A DNA stretch of 55,157 nucleotides, taken from positions 1 through 55,157 of the forward strand of contig JANXSQ010000159.1 of the NCBI GenBank assembly GCA_025356595.1, in the 5' to 3' direction. Made by a program: the position numbers and the translations under genes. The notes beneath the pieces were generated by a model that was given only the letters and a program-made list of their open reading frames with translations, was not told the DNA's origin and did not search any database. Positions 44,555 through 54,382 of this stretch are shown here, piece by piece; position 1 is the stretch's first letter, and each line of letters begins with the position of its first letter. This DNA is from Janthinobacterium sp. (GTDB lineage: Bacteria > Pseudomonadota > Gammaproteobacteria > Burkholderiales > Burkholderiaceae_D).

Positions 44555-45335
44555 CTTGATGTTCCCGCCTTTTATTAGTCACCGGCACGCCCGCGGAGGC
44601 CGTTGCCGGTTTTTTAGTCCACGCCGGACCGATCAGGCGCATCCCCTTGACGCGCTTGATCGCCTGCACAATATACACGGCGCCCAGATAGGGCCACCAG
44701 CGGGCACCGGCCTGATCCATGAAGGCATAGCGGTGCAACCACTTCTCGGTCCGGCAAGCCGGCGCGTAGCAGCCGAAATGGCTCTGGCTGACGCCCATGT
44801 TCAATAATTTTAACCAGTCTTTCATGCGCGGCATAGAGATGAATTCGCCCGCGCGCGGCAGATAGTGCGAACCGGCCACCCGCCCGGCGGCCTGGCGCAA
44901 ACCCCACAGGCTGGCGGGGTTGAAGCCGCAGATGATCAACTGCCCTTCGGGGATCAGCACCCGCTCGACCTCGCGCAGCACCTGGTGCGGTTCGGCGGCG
45001 AACTCTAACACATGCGGCAGCACCACCAGGTCCAGGCTTTGCGAGGCGAACGGCAACTCGTCGCAGCTGAGCATGATGCGCGAGCGCCCGCCGGCCGGAT
45101 GCAGCACCTGCGCCGGCCCGGGCAGATGGGTGTCGGCCAGCCACTGGTTCGGCATGCGGTTGGCCGCCAGCGCGTCGATCTGCGGCATGCCGATCTGCAG
45201 CGCGTTGAAGCCGAAGATGTCGACCGTCAGCATGTCCAGGCAAGCCTGTTCCCACGCCCTCACATACACGCCGGCCGGCGTTTGCAGCCAGCCATCAAGC
45301 GCTATAATGGATTTCTCGGATGTTGCACTGTCCAT
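44547..45335 (-). CDS. class I SAM-dependent methyltransferase
   Basis: This 262-residue protein has a compact methyltransferase fold: a degenerate SAM loop region, [47 protein letters not shown] (motifs II-IV) and a C-terminal cap. This family regularly precedes rnhA-dnaQ in betaproteobacteria; its substrate is unknown. I chose the ATG at 45335, with AAGG upstream and MDSATSEK as start. gloB begins only 20 bases away in the other direction, so promoters must overlap coding sequence. Confidence 0.85.
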   Translation of the reverse strand: MDSATSEKSIIALDGWLQTPAGVYVRAWEQACLDMLTVDIFGFNALQIGMPQIDALAANRMPNQWLADTHLPGPAQVLHPAGGRSRIMLSCDELPFASQSLDLVVLPHVLEFAAEPHQVLREVERVLIPEGQLIICGFNPASLWGLRQAAGRVAGSHYLPRAGEFISMPRMKDWLKLLNMGVSQSHFGCYAPACRTEKWLHRYAFMDQAGARWWPYLGAVYIVQAIKRVKGMRLIGPAWTKKPATASAGVPVTNKRREHQDG

Positions 45336-45355
45336 GTCCAGCCTTCCCAATACCA

Positions 45356-46159
45356 ATGACAACCACCGCACAGCACGCCCCGGCCATTCTGACCGTTCCC
45401 GCCTTCGCCGACAACTACCTGTGGATGATCCATGACGGCGTCCACGCCGCCGTCGTCGACCCGGGCGACGCGGCGCCGGTCCTTGCGGCGCTGCGACGGC
45501 ACCAGCTCACGCTTACCGCCATTTTACTCACCCATCACCACGCTGACCACATCGGCGGCGTGCCTGAATTGTTGCAGCATTATGCGGTACCCGTGTTCGG
45601 GCCGCGCAATGAGGCTATCACAGCCGTCACGCGGCCGCTGGCGCAGGGCGATGTCGTGCAACTGCCGCAACTGGCGGCGCGTTTCGCCGTGCTCGAGGTG
45701 CCGGGCCACACGCGCGGACACATCGCCTACGCGCGCGCCGACGCGGACGCGGAACACTGGCTGTTCTGCGGCGACACATTGTTTGCGGGAGGGTGCGGCC
45801 GCCTGTTCGAAGGCACGCCGGAGCAGATGGTGGAGTCGCTGGGCAAGCTGAGCGCCCTGCCCGACGACACCCTGGTGTTCTGCGCGCATGAATACACGCT
45901 GGCCAACCTGCGCTTCGCCGCCGCCGTCGAGCCCGACAACCTGGCCCTGAAGGCGCGCGTGCAGATCGAAACGGAAAAGCGCGAGCGCGGCATACCCACC
46001 GTGCCCACCAGCATAGGCGTGGAGAAGGCGACCAATCCCTTCCTGCGCTACCGCGAGCCGGCCATCGTCGCCCACCTGATCGCCGCCGGCAAACTGGCGC
46101 CGGGGGCCTCCGACGTGGCGGCCTTCGCCGCGCTGCGGCAATGGAAGAATACGTTCTGA
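45356..46159 (+). CDS. gloB: hydroxyacylglutathione hydrolase (glyoxalase II)
   Basis: This 267-residue metallo-beta-lactamase-fold enzyme hydrolyses S-D-lactoylglutathione to lactate and glutathione, completing methylglyoxal detoxification. Metal ligands are in [36 protein letters not shown] and the C-terminal substrate-binding motif [14 protein letters not shown] chose the ATG opening MTTTAQ (45356) because it fits the family N-terminus. It is divergent from the methyltransferase gene. Confidence 0.95.
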   Translation: MTTTAQHAPAILTVPAFADNYLWMIHDGVHAAVVDPGDAAPVLAALRRHQLTLTAILLTHHHADHIGGVPELLQHYAVPVFGPRNEAITAVTRPLAQGDVVQLPQLAARFAVLEVPGHTRGHIAYARADADAEHWLFCGDTLFAGGCGRLFEGTPEQMVESLGKLSALPDDTLVFCAHEYTLANLRFAAAVEPDNLALKARVQIETEKRERGIPTVPTSIGVEKATNPFLRYREPAIVAHLIAAGKLAPGASDVAAFAALRQWKNTF

Positions 46160-46170
46160 GCATGTTGCCC

Positions 46171-46200
46171 AGGCCGGACGGGCGGGCGCCCGTCCGGCCT
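46171..46200. terminator. 13-bp GC hairpin between gloB and malate synthase
   Basis: AGGCCGGACGGGC and GCCCGTCCGGCCT pair perfectly around GGGC, between two converging genes. It lacks a T-run on either side, so it may act as a bidirectional block or mRNA-end stabiliser. Confidence 0.6.
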
Positions 46201-46208
46201 CCCCGCCC

Positions 46209-47807
46209 TTAAATTTCCTCGTACAGGGGCAGGGTCAGGAACTCGGCGAAGGAATCCGAGGTCGACATTTCCTCGAAGATATCTGCGGCGCGGGCGTAGC
46301 TCGGGCTGTCGCCGTTCGGCGCCACTTGCTTGACCTTCGCCAATTCCTCGGGGATCATCGCGCGCACCATGTCGGCCGTCACCTTGCGACCGTCTTCCAG
46401 CACGCCCTTGCTGGAGCGGATCCACTGCCACACCTGCGAACGGCTGATCTCCGCCGTCGCCGCGTCTTCCATCAAGTTATGGATGGGCACGCAACCATTG
46501 CCCGTCAACCAGCTGCCCAGGTAGTGGATGCCGACGTTGATGTTGTAGCGCAAGCCCGCTTCCGTGATCGGCGCCTCCGGCTGGAAGTTCAGCAGGTCGG
46601 CCACCGAGACTTCGATGTCGGGACGCTGCTTGTCGATCTGGTTCGGCTTGTCGCCCAGCACCTTCTTGAATTCCGTCATGGCCAGTTCGACCAGGCCGGG
46701 ATGGGCCACCCAGCCGCCGTCGTAGCCGTCGGTGGCGTCGCGCGCCTTGTCGGTGCGCACGCCGCCCATGGCGATGTCGTTCTTTTCCGGATCGTTCTTG
46801 ATCGGGATCAGCGCGGCCATGCCGCCGATCGCCGGCGTGCCGCGCTTGTGGCAGGTTTTCAGCAGCAGCAAGGCGTAGGCGCGCATGAAGGGCGCCGTCA
46901 TCGTCACCTTGGCGCGGTCGGCCAGGCAGAAGTCCTTGTCGAGCTTGAATTTCTTGATGCAGGAGAAGATGTAATCCCAGCGGCCGGCGTTCAGGCCCGA
47001 GCTGTGCTCCTTCAATTCGTAGAGGATCTCATCCATCTCGAAGGCGGCCAGGATGGTTTCGATCAGCACGGTCGCCTTGATCGTGCCCTGCGGCAGGCCC
47101 AATTCGTTCTGCGTCATGACGAAGATGTCGTTCCACAGGCGCGCCTCCAGATGCGATTCCATCTTCGGCAGGTAGAAATACGGGCCGGCGCCGCGCGCCA
47201 GTTGTTCCTTGGCGTTGTGGAACATGAACAGGGCGAAATCGAAGATGCCGCCGGAGATGCGCTTGCCGTCCACCAAGACATGCTTCTCGTCCAGATGCCA
47301 GCCGCGCGGACGCACCACCAGGGTCGCGATCTTGTCGTTGAGCTTGTAGGACTTGCCGTTCTGCTCCATCGAAATGGTCTTGCGCACGGCGTCCATCATA
47401 TTCACCTGGCCGGAAATCTGGTTGTCCCAGTTCGGCGTGTTCGAATCCTCGAAGTCCGTCATATAGCTGTCGGCGCCCGAATTGAAGGCGTTGATGACCA
47501 TCTTGCGCTCGACCGGGCCGGTGATTTCCACGCGGCGGCATTCCAGCGCGGCGGGAATCGGCGCGATCTTCCAGTCGCCGTCGCGGATGTGCGCGGTCTC
47601 GGCCAGGAAATCGGGACGCTCGCCAGCGTCCAGGCGCTTGGCGCGCGCGACGCGCACGGCCAGCAATTCCTGGCGGCGCGGCTCGAAGGCGCGCGTCAGC
47701 TTGGCGACCAGGGCCAGCGCTTCCGGCGTCAACACTTGCTCGTAACCAGGCTTGATCGCGCCTGTGATTTCCATACCTGCTGGCGTGGCGATGGTGGACT
47801 GTGTCAT
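46209..47807 (-). CDS. aceB: malate synthase A
   Basis: This 532-residue enzyme condenses glyoxylate with acetyl-CoA to malate in the glyoxylate shunt. Length and motifs fit isoform [39 protein letters not shown], and the catalytic Asp region near [12 protein letters not shown]. No aceA (isocitrate lyase) is in the window. The divergent LysR-family gene 189 bases away is the probable local regulator. A weak ribosome binding site (GGAGATCTTC) precedes the ATG. Confidence 0.96.
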   Translation of the reverse strand: MTQSTIATPAGMEITGAIKPGYEQVLTPEALALVAKLTRAFEPRRQELLAVRVARAKRLDAGERPDFLAETAHIRDGDWKIAPIPAALECRRVEITGPVERKMVINAFNSGADSYMTDFEDSNTPNWDNQISGQVNMMDAVRKTISMEQNGKSYKLNDKIATLVVRPRGWHLDEKHVLVDGKRISGGIFDFALFMFHNAKEQLARGAGPYFYLPKMESHLEARLWNDIFVMTQNELGLPQGTIKATVLIETILAAFEMDEILYELKEHSSGLNAGRWDYIFSCIKKFKLDKDFCLADRAKVTMTAPFMRAYALLLLKTCHKRGTPAIGGMAALIPIKNDPEKNDIAMGGVRTDKARDATDGYDGGWVAHPGLVELAMTEFKKVLGDKPNQIDKQRPDIEVSVADLLNFQPEAPITEAGLRYNINVGIHYLGSWLTGNGCVPIHNLMEDAATAEISRSQVWQWIRSSKGVLEDGRKVTADMVRAMIPEELAKVKQVAPNGDSPSYARAADIFEEMSTSDSFAEFLTLPLYEEI

Positions 47808-47996
47808 GAAGATCTCCGCTAAAAGTAATCAATGCATCAAAAAAAAATCGGCCCCGCGCGCGGCCACCGCCGCCGCGCCGCAAGCCGCCAGTATAGGCGA
47901 CTTGGTGTTTTATATGTCTTACAGTATATTCACTATATGGTAGTAAAACGAGACTAAAAATCACTTCATCTATGCGTTTTTATCACAAGTGAGCAC

Positions 47997-48908
47997 ATGG
48001 GACAATTCAGACAAATCTCCACCTTCGTCGAAGTCGTGGCCAGGGGCAGCCTGTCGGCGGCCGCCCGCGCCGAGGGCATCGCGCCGGCCATGATAGGGCG
48101 CCGCTTGGACGCCCTCGAACAGCGCCTGGGCGTCAAATTGCTCCAGCGCACCACCAGGAAACTGGCGCTGACCAACGAGGGCGCCGCCTTCCTCGAAGCG
48201 TGCCAGCGCATCCTCGGCGAGCTCGAGGACGCCGAGGCGGCGGTGGCCGAGCGCAGCATCAAGGCCAGTGGGCATCTGCTGATCTCGGCGCCGGCCGGCT
48301 TCGGGCGCCAGCACGTCGCCCCGCTGCTGCCCTCCTTCGTCGCCGAGCACCGCGACGTCACCGTCGCCCTGAACCTGAACGACCGCATCGTCGACCTGAT
48401 CGGCGAAGGCGTCGACGTCGCCATCCGCATCGCCAGCCTGCCCGATTCCGGCCTCGTCAGCGCGAAGCTGGCGGACAACAAGCGCGTCCTGGTCGGCGCG
48501 CCCGCGTACTTGAAACGCCACGGCACGCCGCAGACGCTGGCCGACCTAGCCAGGCACAATTGCCTGGCCATCAGCAGCGAAGGAAGCCAGCGCGGCTGGA
48601 CTTTCCGCGAACACGGCAAGAACGTCACGCTGAAGGTGTCGGGAAACATGGGGTGCAACGACGGCGAAGTGCTGCACGACTGGGCGCTGGCCGGCAAAGG
48701 CCTGGCCTGGCGGTCGATGTGGGAGGTGGGCGCCGAAATCGAATCGGGCCAGTTGATGACGGTGCTCGACCAATACGCGGCGCCGGGCAACGATATCTAC
48801 GCCGTGTTCGCGCAACGCCAGCATTTGCCGCTGCGCATACGCGCCTTCGTCGACTTCCTGCGCCACAGCTACGCGCAACCCGAGTATTGGCGCGCCCGCG
48901 CCGCCTGA
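47997..48908 (+). CDS. LysR-family transcriptional regulator
   Basis: This 303-residue regulator has an N-terminal helix-turn-helix (MGQFRQISTFVEVVARGSLSAAARAEGIAPAMIGRRLDALEQRLGVKLLQRTTRKL) and a substrate-binding domain (about 90-295). It belongs to the large CrgA/AaeR-like subgroup of LysR proteins. Being divergent from aceB, it probably controls malate synthase; the AT-rich centre of the intergenic region (47900-47945) is the likely binding area. The inducer is unknown. Confidence 0.92.
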   Translation: MGQFRQISTFVEVVARGSLSAAARAEGIAPAMIGRRLDALEQRLGVKLLQRTTRKLALTNEGAAFLEACQRILGELEDAEAAVAERSIKASGHLLISAPAGFGRQHVAPLLPSFVAEHRDVTVALNLNDRIVDLIGEGVDVAIRIASLPDSGLVSAKLADNKRVLVGAPAYLKRHGTPQTLADLARHNCLAISSEGSQRGWTFREHGKNVTLKVSGNMGCNDGEVLHDWALAGKGLAWRSMWEVGAEIESGQLMTVLDQYAAPGNDIYAVFAQRQHLPLRIRAFVDFLRHSYAQPEYWRARAA

Positions 48909-48920
48909 AAAAACAGCCGC

Positions 48921-48957
48921 ACAAAGCCCCGCGACCGCGCGACCAAGGGGCTTTTTG
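48921..48957 (+). terminator. intrinsic terminator of the LysR gene
   Basis: AAAGCCCC (48923-48930) pairs with GGGGCTTT (48947-48954), continued by further T. It lies 15 bases after the LysR stop codon. Confidence 0.85.
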
Positions 48958-49012
48958 TGGCGCCGCGCGGGAAAACCCGGGGCGGCGCTCACGCAAACGG
49001 GGCGTACAGACG

Positions 49013-49045
49013 AAAAAAAATCCCCGGAGACCGAGGATTTTTTTA
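49013..49045 (-). terminator. intrinsic terminator of the cold-shock gene
   Basis: AATCC with CCGG and CCGAGGATT form a hairpin flanked by eight A on the left and a T-run on the right. On the minus strand it ends the cold-shock transcript, 20 bases after its stop. Confidence 0.82.
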
Positions 49046-49064
49046 TTTCGTTTGATTCAGCGTA

Positions 49065-49268
49065 TTAGATTGGCTGAATGTTCGAAGCTTGCTTGCCTTT
49101 AGGGCCAGCAGTCACTTCAAAAGAAACACGTTGGTTCTCTTGCAGGGACTTGAAACCGTTCGACTGGATAGCCGAGAAGTGAGCGAACAGATCTTCGCCG
49201 CCTTCGTCAGGGGTAATAAAGCCGAAGCCCTTCGAATCATTGAACCATTTTACGATGCCAGTTGCCAT
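49065..49268 (-). CDS. cspA: cold-shock protein, CspA family
   Basis: This 67-residue OB-fold RNA chaperone has RNP1 KGFGFI and an RNP2-like DLFAHF (usual form VFVHF), with the typical start [18 protein letters not shown] and end [12 protein letters not shown]. About 220 bases without a gene precede it (49269-49490), AT-rich and suited to the long structured 5' leader of cold-shock mRNAs. A GAAATTGTAATG context precedes the ATG with a weak ribosome binding site, as is usual for cold-shock genes. Confidence 0.96.
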   Translation of the reverse strand: MATGIVKWFNDSKGFGFITPDEGGEDLFAHFSAIQSNGFKSLQENQRVSFEVTAGPKGKQASNIQPI

Positions 49269-49527
49269 TACAATTTCCTATTTCAGTTAAGTTGGGCTTA
49301 CGCCCGTTATATCGTTTGAAGCAAGAAAGGAATGACAGACTAACTGCACTACTACCTCGAATCCAACGATTGCCTATTATACCGAATAAAACAGGAAAAA
49401 TACATTCTCGCGAAAAAATAAACCTGCGAGCGCTGCATTGATGGCGTAAACCTGTGCTGCAGCGCGCTGTTTTAGCGGCATAGGCTTCCACTATAGCCCA
49501 CTGGAGGCCTCTTTGGGTTGCGAAAAG

Positions 49528-49908
49528 TCAAACGAAACGGACCGTCGCCGATGCGGGCGCGCCGCTGCGGGCGTCCTTGCCGGCCCAATCGAGCAAAAAC
49601 ACCACCTCGGCGTCCAGCGCCGGCCAGCCCGCGGCGCCGTCGGCGCCCCGCTCCAGCAGCGCGCGCAGCAGGTGTTCCAGGCGGCGGCATTCCTGCCCCA
49701 GCGCGGCGAAGCCGAAGGTGCCGGCGGAACCGGCCACCGCGTGCAGGGACTTGTGCAGCGCCACGGCGGCCTCGCCGGCGCAGCCTTCGGCGTGGCAACG
49801 CGCCAGCGCGCGGGCGATCGCCGCCAGCAGGTCCGGCACGCCGGCCGCGTATTTATCATTCAGCGCGTTCAGCCGCGCGCGGAAGTTCGGGTCAATCAAT
49901 GTAGCCAT
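49528..49908 (-). CDS. Hpt (histidine phosphotransfer) domain protein
   Basis: This 126-residue protein is a single Hpt domain; the likely phosphorylated His is His56 in LHAVAGSAGTFGF. Such proteins relay phosphate between hybrid histidine kinases and response regulators. No kinase is nearby, so its partner is encoded elsewhere. It begins 12 bases after upp, probably in the same transcript. Confidence 0.88.
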   Translation of the reverse strand: MATLIDPNFRARLNALNDKYAAGVPDLLAAIARALARCHAEGCAGEAAVALHKSLHAVAGSAGTFGFAALGQECRRLEHLLRALLERGADGAAGWPALDAEVVFLLDWAGKDARSGAPASATVRFV

Positions 49909-49920
49909 CGCGCAACTGCG

Positions 49921-50571
49921 TTACTTGGTGCCGAAGATGCGGTCGCCGGCGTCGCCCAGGCCCGGCACGATGTAGGCGTGATCGTCCAGGTGGGAATCGA
50001 GCGAGGCGGCGTACATCTTGACGTTCGGATGGGCGTTCTGGAACACCGTCACGCCTTCGGGCGCGGCGACCAGGGCTAGGAAGATGATTTGCTCGTCGCT
50101 CACGCCGCGCTTCTTCAGCACGTCGACGGCATACACGGCCGAATTGCCGGTCGCCACCATCGGGTCGCACAGGATGAAGGTGCGCTCGCTCGGGTCCGGC
50201 AGGCGCACCAGGTACTCCACCGGCATCTTCGTCGCCGGGTCGCGGTACACGCCGATGTGGCCGACGCGGGCCGAGGGCACCAGGTTCAGCAGGCCGTCGC
50301 TCATGCCGATGCCGGCGCGCAGGATGGGTACGATGGCCAGTTTCTTGCCGGCGATCACGGGCGCGTCGACCGTCATCAGGGGCGTCTGGATCGAGCGCGT
50401 CGTCAACGGCAGGTCGCGAGTGATTTCATACCCCATCAACAGGGTGATTTCCTTGAGCAGCTCGCGGAAGGTGCGCGTCGACGTGTCGTGCTCGCGCATA
50501 TGGCTTAATTTGTGCTGGATCAGCGGGTGGTCGGTGATGAAGAGATTGGGGAAGCGCGGATCTTGTTTCAT
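49921..50571 (-). CDS. upp: uracil phosphoribosyltransferase
   Basis: This 216-residue enzyme makes UMP from uracil and PRPP (pyrimidine salvage). The PRPP-binding loop [13 protein letters not shown] and the uracil-binding end [17 protein letters not shown] are intact. I chose the ATG of [10 protein letters not shown] (50571), which fits the family start; the frame continues upstream without similarity. An Hpt gene follows. Confidence 0.96.
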   Translation of the reverse strand: MKQDPRFPNLFITDHPLIQHKLSHMREHDTSTRTFRELLKEITLLMGYEITRDLPLTTRSIQTPLMTVDAPVIAGKKLAIVPILRAGIGMSDGLLNLVPSARVGHIGVYRDPATKMPVEYLVRLPDPSERTFILCDPMVATGNSAVYAVDVLKKRGVSDEQIIFLALVAAPEGVTVFQNAHPNVKMYAASLDSHLDDHAYIVPGLGDAGDRIFGTK

Positions 50572-50694
50572 TTGGTTGTGCTCTTTTCTGGGTGATGGAG
50601 CGCGGCGCGGCGCGGTTCGCATCTTATTGATAATTGTTATATATACGCATTATCCCAGCCAACGCCCCCACCCGTGCCGTATTTTTGCAAATAT

Positions 50695-51279
50695 TTACAG
50701 CAGAAACATGCCGACGGCCTCCTCGGCCAGCTCGTCCAGCGTGCAACCCTTGCCCGGCTGATACCACTGCACGCTGAAGTTGATCGCCCCCATCAGCAGC
50801 AGGCGCGCCACCTTGCTGTCGCTCTTGATCAGGCCGGCCTGTTTCAGCTCGGTGATGGCGACCTGCCACACCCGGTCGTAGCGGTCGCGCAGGGCGACGA
50901 TGCCCTCGCGCAGCCCGGGGCTGAGGGCGCGCCAGTCGTACAGCAGCACCGGAATGAAATCGTGGCCCTCGGCCAGCACCGTCTCCAGATGCGCGCGCAC
51001 CAGGGCCTGGAACTTTTGCCGCGGCGGCAGCTCGCCGCCGACGATGCGCTCCACCGCCGGCAGGCAGGACAGCAAGCCCTCCTCCATCACGGCCGCCAGG
51101 ATCTCCTGCTTGCTCTTGAAGTGGTAAAAGGGGCTGCCGGAGCGCATGCCGACGGCGTCCGCGATGTCGCGGATGGTCGTGCCGTCGTAGCCGCGGTCGC
51201 GGAACAGGCGGGCCGACACGCGGATCAGGTCGGCGCGCCGGTTGCCGTCGATCACGCTGGGAGGGGAAATGGTCGTCAT
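50695..51279 (-). CDS. TetR-family regulator
   Basis: This 194-residue repressor has an N-terminal helix-turn-helix (IRVSARLFRDRGYDGTTIRDIADAVGMRSGSPFYHFKSKQEIL) and a helical ligand domain. It begins 7 bases after the acyl-CoA dehydrogenase stop, in one operon with it. By position it should control that gene and the divergent thiolase, probably responding to an acyl-CoA. I chose the ATG of MTTISPP (51279); the longer frame overlaps the dehydrogenase gene. Confidence 0.9.
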   Translation of the reverse strand: MTTISPPSVIDGNRRADLIRVSARLFRDRGYDGTTIRDIADAVGMRSGSPFYHFKSKQEILAAVMEEGLLSCLPAVERIVGGELPPRQKFQALVRAHLETVLAEGHDFIPVLLYDWRALSPGLREGIVALRDRYDRVWQVAITELKQAGLIKSDSKVARLLLMGAINFSVQWYQPGKGCTLDELAEEAVGMFLL

Positions 51280-51286
51280 GCCGCTA

Positions 51287-52957
51287 TTATAGTAAAGCCC
51301 GGGCCAGTATCGCCCCGCAATCGACGCCGTCCGGCAGGCAGCCATAGGCGCCGCCCACGCCCGCCGCCAGGCGCGAGCGCGCGAAGGCCTGCGCGACATA
51401 CGCCGGCGCGTGGCGCAGCAGCAACGCCGCCTGCACCGCCAGGACGATGCGCTCGGCCAGGCGGCGCGCGCCGTACTCATCCGTCTGCGGCCGCGCCAGG
51501 TCGGCCAGCAGCGCGTCGGCGTAGGCATTGAAATGGCCGTCGGCCCGGCCGGCCAGCGCCAGTTCCGCCGCCAGCGCCTCGCGCGCCGCCGTCTTGCCCA
51601 GCGCGCGCAGCAAGTCCAGGCACATCACATTGCCGGAACCCTCCCAGATCGAATTCACGGGGAATTCACGGTACAGGCGCGCCAGCGGGCCGTCCTCGAC
51701 GTAGCCGGCGCCGCCCATCACCTCCATCGCCTCGGCGCCGAAGCCGGGGCCGCGCTTGCAGATCCAGTATTTGCCGGCCGGCGTCAGCAGGCGCGCCAGC
51801 GCCGCCTGCGCCGGATCGGCCTTTTCGTCGAAGCAGCGCGCCAGGCGCAGGGCGAAGGCGGTGGCCGCCTCCGACTCCAGCGCCAGATCGGCCAGCACGT
51901 TCTGCATCAACGCTTGCTGCGCCAATGGCCGGCCGAAGACGGCGCGTCCGCGCGCGTGGTGCAGCGCGTGGCTCAGGGCGGCGCGCATGATGCCGGCGCT
52001 GCCCAGCACGCAATCGAGGCGGGTGTGGCTGGCCATTTCCAGGATGGTCGGCACGCCGCGTCCCGGCGCGCCGACCAGCCAGGCGTAGGCGCCGGTGAAC
52101 TCCACCTCCGAGGAGGCGTTCGAGCGGTTGCCCAGCTTGTCCTTCAGGCGCTGCACGCGGATCTGGTTGCGGCTGCCGTCGGGCAGAAAGCGCGGCAACA
52201 GGAAGCAGGACAGGCCGGCGCCGCCCTCCTCCCCGGTTTGCGCCAGGATCAGGTGGGCGTCGCTTTGCGGCGCCGAGAAAAACCATTTGTGGCCGACGAT
52301 GCGGTACAAGTCCTGCGCGTCGGCGGCGCCGAACAGGCGCGCGCCATCGGCCGCGTCGACGGCGACGGCGCGCGTGGTGTTGCTGCGCACGTCGCTGCCG
52401 CCCTGTTTTTCCGTCATGCCCATGCCGATCAGCGCGCCGCGCTTCTGCTCCAGCGGCAGCGAGCGCGGATCGTATTCGCGCGAGAGGATCTTCGGCAACC
52501 AGCGCGCGGCCAGACGGGGCGCCTGGCGCAGCGCCGGCACCGCCGCGTAAGTCATCGTCACCGGGCATTGCGAACCGTTTTCGAGCTGGCCGAAGAGGAT
52601 GTACTGGGCCGCCCGCGCCACCTGCGTGGCGCCGCCGTCCCACGGCGAGGCGTGCGCCCCGGACTCGATCAACAAGGTCATCAACTGGTGCCAGGCGGGA
52701 TGGAATTCAACTTCGTCGATGCGCCGGCCGGCGCGGTCGAAATTGTGCAGGCGCGGCGGGTTGACGTTGGCCTGGCGCGCCAGATCCTGCATCGCCGCGC
52801 GGCCCAGGCGCGCGCCCAGCACGCTCAGGGCCGGCACGGCCGCCGCGCCGCCCTCGCGCTGCACCGCTTCGCGCAGCGCCGCGTCGCAGGCGAACAGATT
52901 CACGTTCTCGAACGCCGGCGCCTGGTTGAACACCGTATGCGTGTCGAATTCATTCAT
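51287..52957 (-). CDS. acyl-CoA dehydrogenase, AidB/isovaleryl-type
   Basis: This 556-residue FAD enzyme shows the AidB-type layout: N-terminal FNQAPAFENVNLF, MTEKQGGSDVRSNTT (substrate/FAD region), VGHKWFFSAPQSDAHL, and WEGSGNVMCLDLLRAL near the C-terminus, where this family has its FAD/active-site segment. AidB proteins are larger than ordinary acyl-CoA dehydrogenases, as here. The start at 52957 is fixed by AGGAGG at ideal spacing. It is divergent from the thiolase gene and followed by a TetR gene, so a role in degrading a specific acyl chain is more likely than DNA-alkylation response. Confidence 0.9.
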   Translation of the reverse strand: MNEFDTHTVFNQAPAFENVNLFACDAALREAVQREGGAAAVPALSVLGARLGRAAMQDLARQANVNPPRLHNFDRAGRRIDEVEFHPAWHQLMTLLIESGAHASPWDGGATQVARAAQYILFGQLENGSQCPVTMTYAAVPALRQAPRLAARWLPKILSREYDPRSLPLEQKRGALIGMGMTEKQGGSDVRSNTTRAVAVDAADGARLFGAADAQDLYRIVGHKWFFSAPQSDAHLILAQTGEEGGAGLSCFLLPRFLPDGSRNQIRVQRLKDKLGNRSNASSEVEFTGAYAWLVGAPGRGVPTILEMASHTRLDCVLGSAGIMRAALSHALHHARGRAVFGRPLAQQALMQNVLADLALESEAATAFALRLARCFDEKADPAQAALARLLTPAGKYWICKRGPGFGAEAMEVMGGAGYVEDGPLARLYREFPVNSIWEGSGNVMCLDLLRALGKTAAREALAAELALAGRADGHFNAYADALLADLARPQTDEYGARRLAERIVLAVQAALLLRHAPAYVAQAFARSRLAAGVGGAYGCLPDGVDCGAILARALL

Positions 52958-53072
52958 TGCCGCCTCCTGTGCCGATGTCATTGTTGTCTCCCCAGATGTA
53001 TGCCCATGCTTGCCGCCCCTTTCGCGCGCGGATGTCGCGTAGAGCCTCCACATTAGCGCAAAGGAAGTCGGG

Positions 53073-53088
53073 AAGCAAGCACTTGCTT
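53073..53088. promoter_or_regulatory. 16-bp palindrome, probable TetR operator
   Basis: AAGCAAG-CA-CTTGCTT is a perfect dyad in the divergent region between the acyl-CoA dehydrogenase and thiolase genes. It overlaps the likely -35 of the thiolase promoter, a position where the locally encoded TetR protein would block transcription. Confidence 0.65.
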
Positions 53089-53111
53089 TGTTGGTATTTT
53101 GGCCCTACCAT
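53083..53111 (+). promoter_or_regulatory. probable promoter of the thiolase gene
   Basis: TTGCTT (53083-53088) and TACCAT (53106-53111) are separated by exactly 17 bases, a reasonable housekeeping promoter. The -35 lies inside the 16-bp palindrome. Confidence 0.5.
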
Positions 53112-53138
53112 GGCGGCAAACATCATCAGGGAGACCGC

Positions 53139-54341
53139 ATGAGCGAGGCATTTTTGTACGAGGCGCTGCGCACACCGCGCGGCAAGGGCAAGCACGACGG
53201 CAGCCTGCACGGCGTCAAGCCGATCAGCCTGTTGACGGGCCTGATGCGCGAGCTGCAGGGCCGCCACCACCTCGACACCGCGCAGATCGACGACCTCGTG
53301 CTGGGCTGCGTCACGCCGCTGGGCGACCAGGGCGCCTGCATCGCCAAGACGGCGGCGCTGGCGGCCGGTTGGGACTGGCGCGTCGCCGGCCTGCAGCTGA
53401 ACCGCTTCTGCGCCTCCGGCCTGGAGGCGGTCAACCTGGCGGCGCAAAAGGTGCGCTCGGGCTGGGAGGATCTGGTGGTCGCCGGCGGCGTCGAGTCGAT
53501 GTCGCGCGTGCCCATGGGCGCCGACGGCGGCGCCTGGGCGCTCGATCCGGAAACCAGCTTCGCCACCGATTTCCTGCCGCAGGGCATAGGCGCCGACCTG
53601 ATCGCCACCCTGGACGGCTTCAGCCGCGCCGACGTCGACGCCTACGCCCTGCGCTCGCAGAAGAAAGCCGCCGCCGCGCAGGCCGCCGGCCGCTTCGCCT
53701 CCGTCGTCGCGGTGCGCGACCAGAGCGGCGTGGCGATCCTCGAGCGGGATGAATTCATCAAGCCGGACACCACGCTGCTGACCCTGGCCGGCCTGAAGGC
53801 CTCCTTCGAATTGCACGGCAAGATGGGCTTCGACAGCCTGGCGCTGCGCAAGTATCCGCAACTGGCGCGCGTCGAGCACGTCCACACGGCCGGCAACTCC
53901 TCGGGCATCGTCGACGGCGCCGCCCTGGCCCTGATCGGCAGCGCCGCCATCGGCGCCCGCCTGGGCCTGCGCCCGCGCGCGCGCATCGTCGCCACGGCCG
54001 TCACCGGCACCGATCCGACCATCATGCTGACCGGCCCGGCGCCGGCCAGCCGCAAGGCGCTGGCCAAGGCCGGCCTGCGCGCCAGCGACATCGACCTGTT
54101 CGAGGTCAACGAAGCCTTCGCCTCGGTGGTCATGCGCTTCATGCGCGAGCTCGACGTGCCGGAGGAGAAAGTCAACGTCAACGGCGGCGCCATCGCCCTC
54201 GGCCACCCGCTCGGCGCCACCGGCTGCATGTTGCTCGGCACCCTGATCGACGAGCTCGAGGCGCGCCAGCTCAGGCGCGGCCTGATCACCCTGTGCGTCG
54301 GCGGCGGCATGGGCATCGCCACCATCATCGAACGAGTCTGA
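53139..54341 (+). CDS. acetyl-CoA C-acyltransferase (thiolase)
   Basis: This 400-residue thiolase performs the last step of beta-oxidation, releasing acetyl-CoA. The acylated Cys is in [12 protein letters not shown] (about residue 89), the His in [15 protein letters not shown] and the second Cys in [16 protein letters not shown] precedes the ATG of [17 protein letters not shown]. The 41 bases after its stop lead into an enoyl-CoA hydratase-type gene, so both belong to a fadAB-like operon controlled with the divergent dehydrogenase. Confidence 0.95.
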   Translation: MSEAFLYEALRTPRGKGKHDGSLHGVKPISLLTGLMRELQGRHHLDTAQIDDLVLGCVTPLGDQGACIAKTAALAAGWDWRVAGLQLNRFCASGLEAVNLAAQKVRSGWEDLVVAGGVESMSRVPMGADGGAWALDPETSFATDFLPQGIGADLIATLDGFSRADVDAYALRSQKKAAAAQAAGRFASVVAVRDQSGVAILERDEFIKPDTTLLTLAGLKASFELHGKMGFDSLALRKYPQLARVEHVHTAGNSSGIVDGAALALIGSAAIGARLGLRPRARIVATAVTGTDPTIMLTGPAPASRKALAKAGLRASDIDLFEVNEAFASVVMRFMRELDVPEEKVNVNGGAIALGHPLGATGCMLLGTLIDELEARQLRRGLITLCVGGGMGIATIIERV

Positions 54342-54382
54342 GCGCCGCGCGCCCAGACAGCGAACCATTTCAGGAAGCCACC

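Noticed and set aside
51287-52957. DNA-alkylation response (AidB) role for the acyl-CoA dehydrogenase
   Set aside because: The family resemblance is real, but the thiolase, hydratase and TetR neighbours favour fatty-acid degradation, and no ada or alk gene is nearby.
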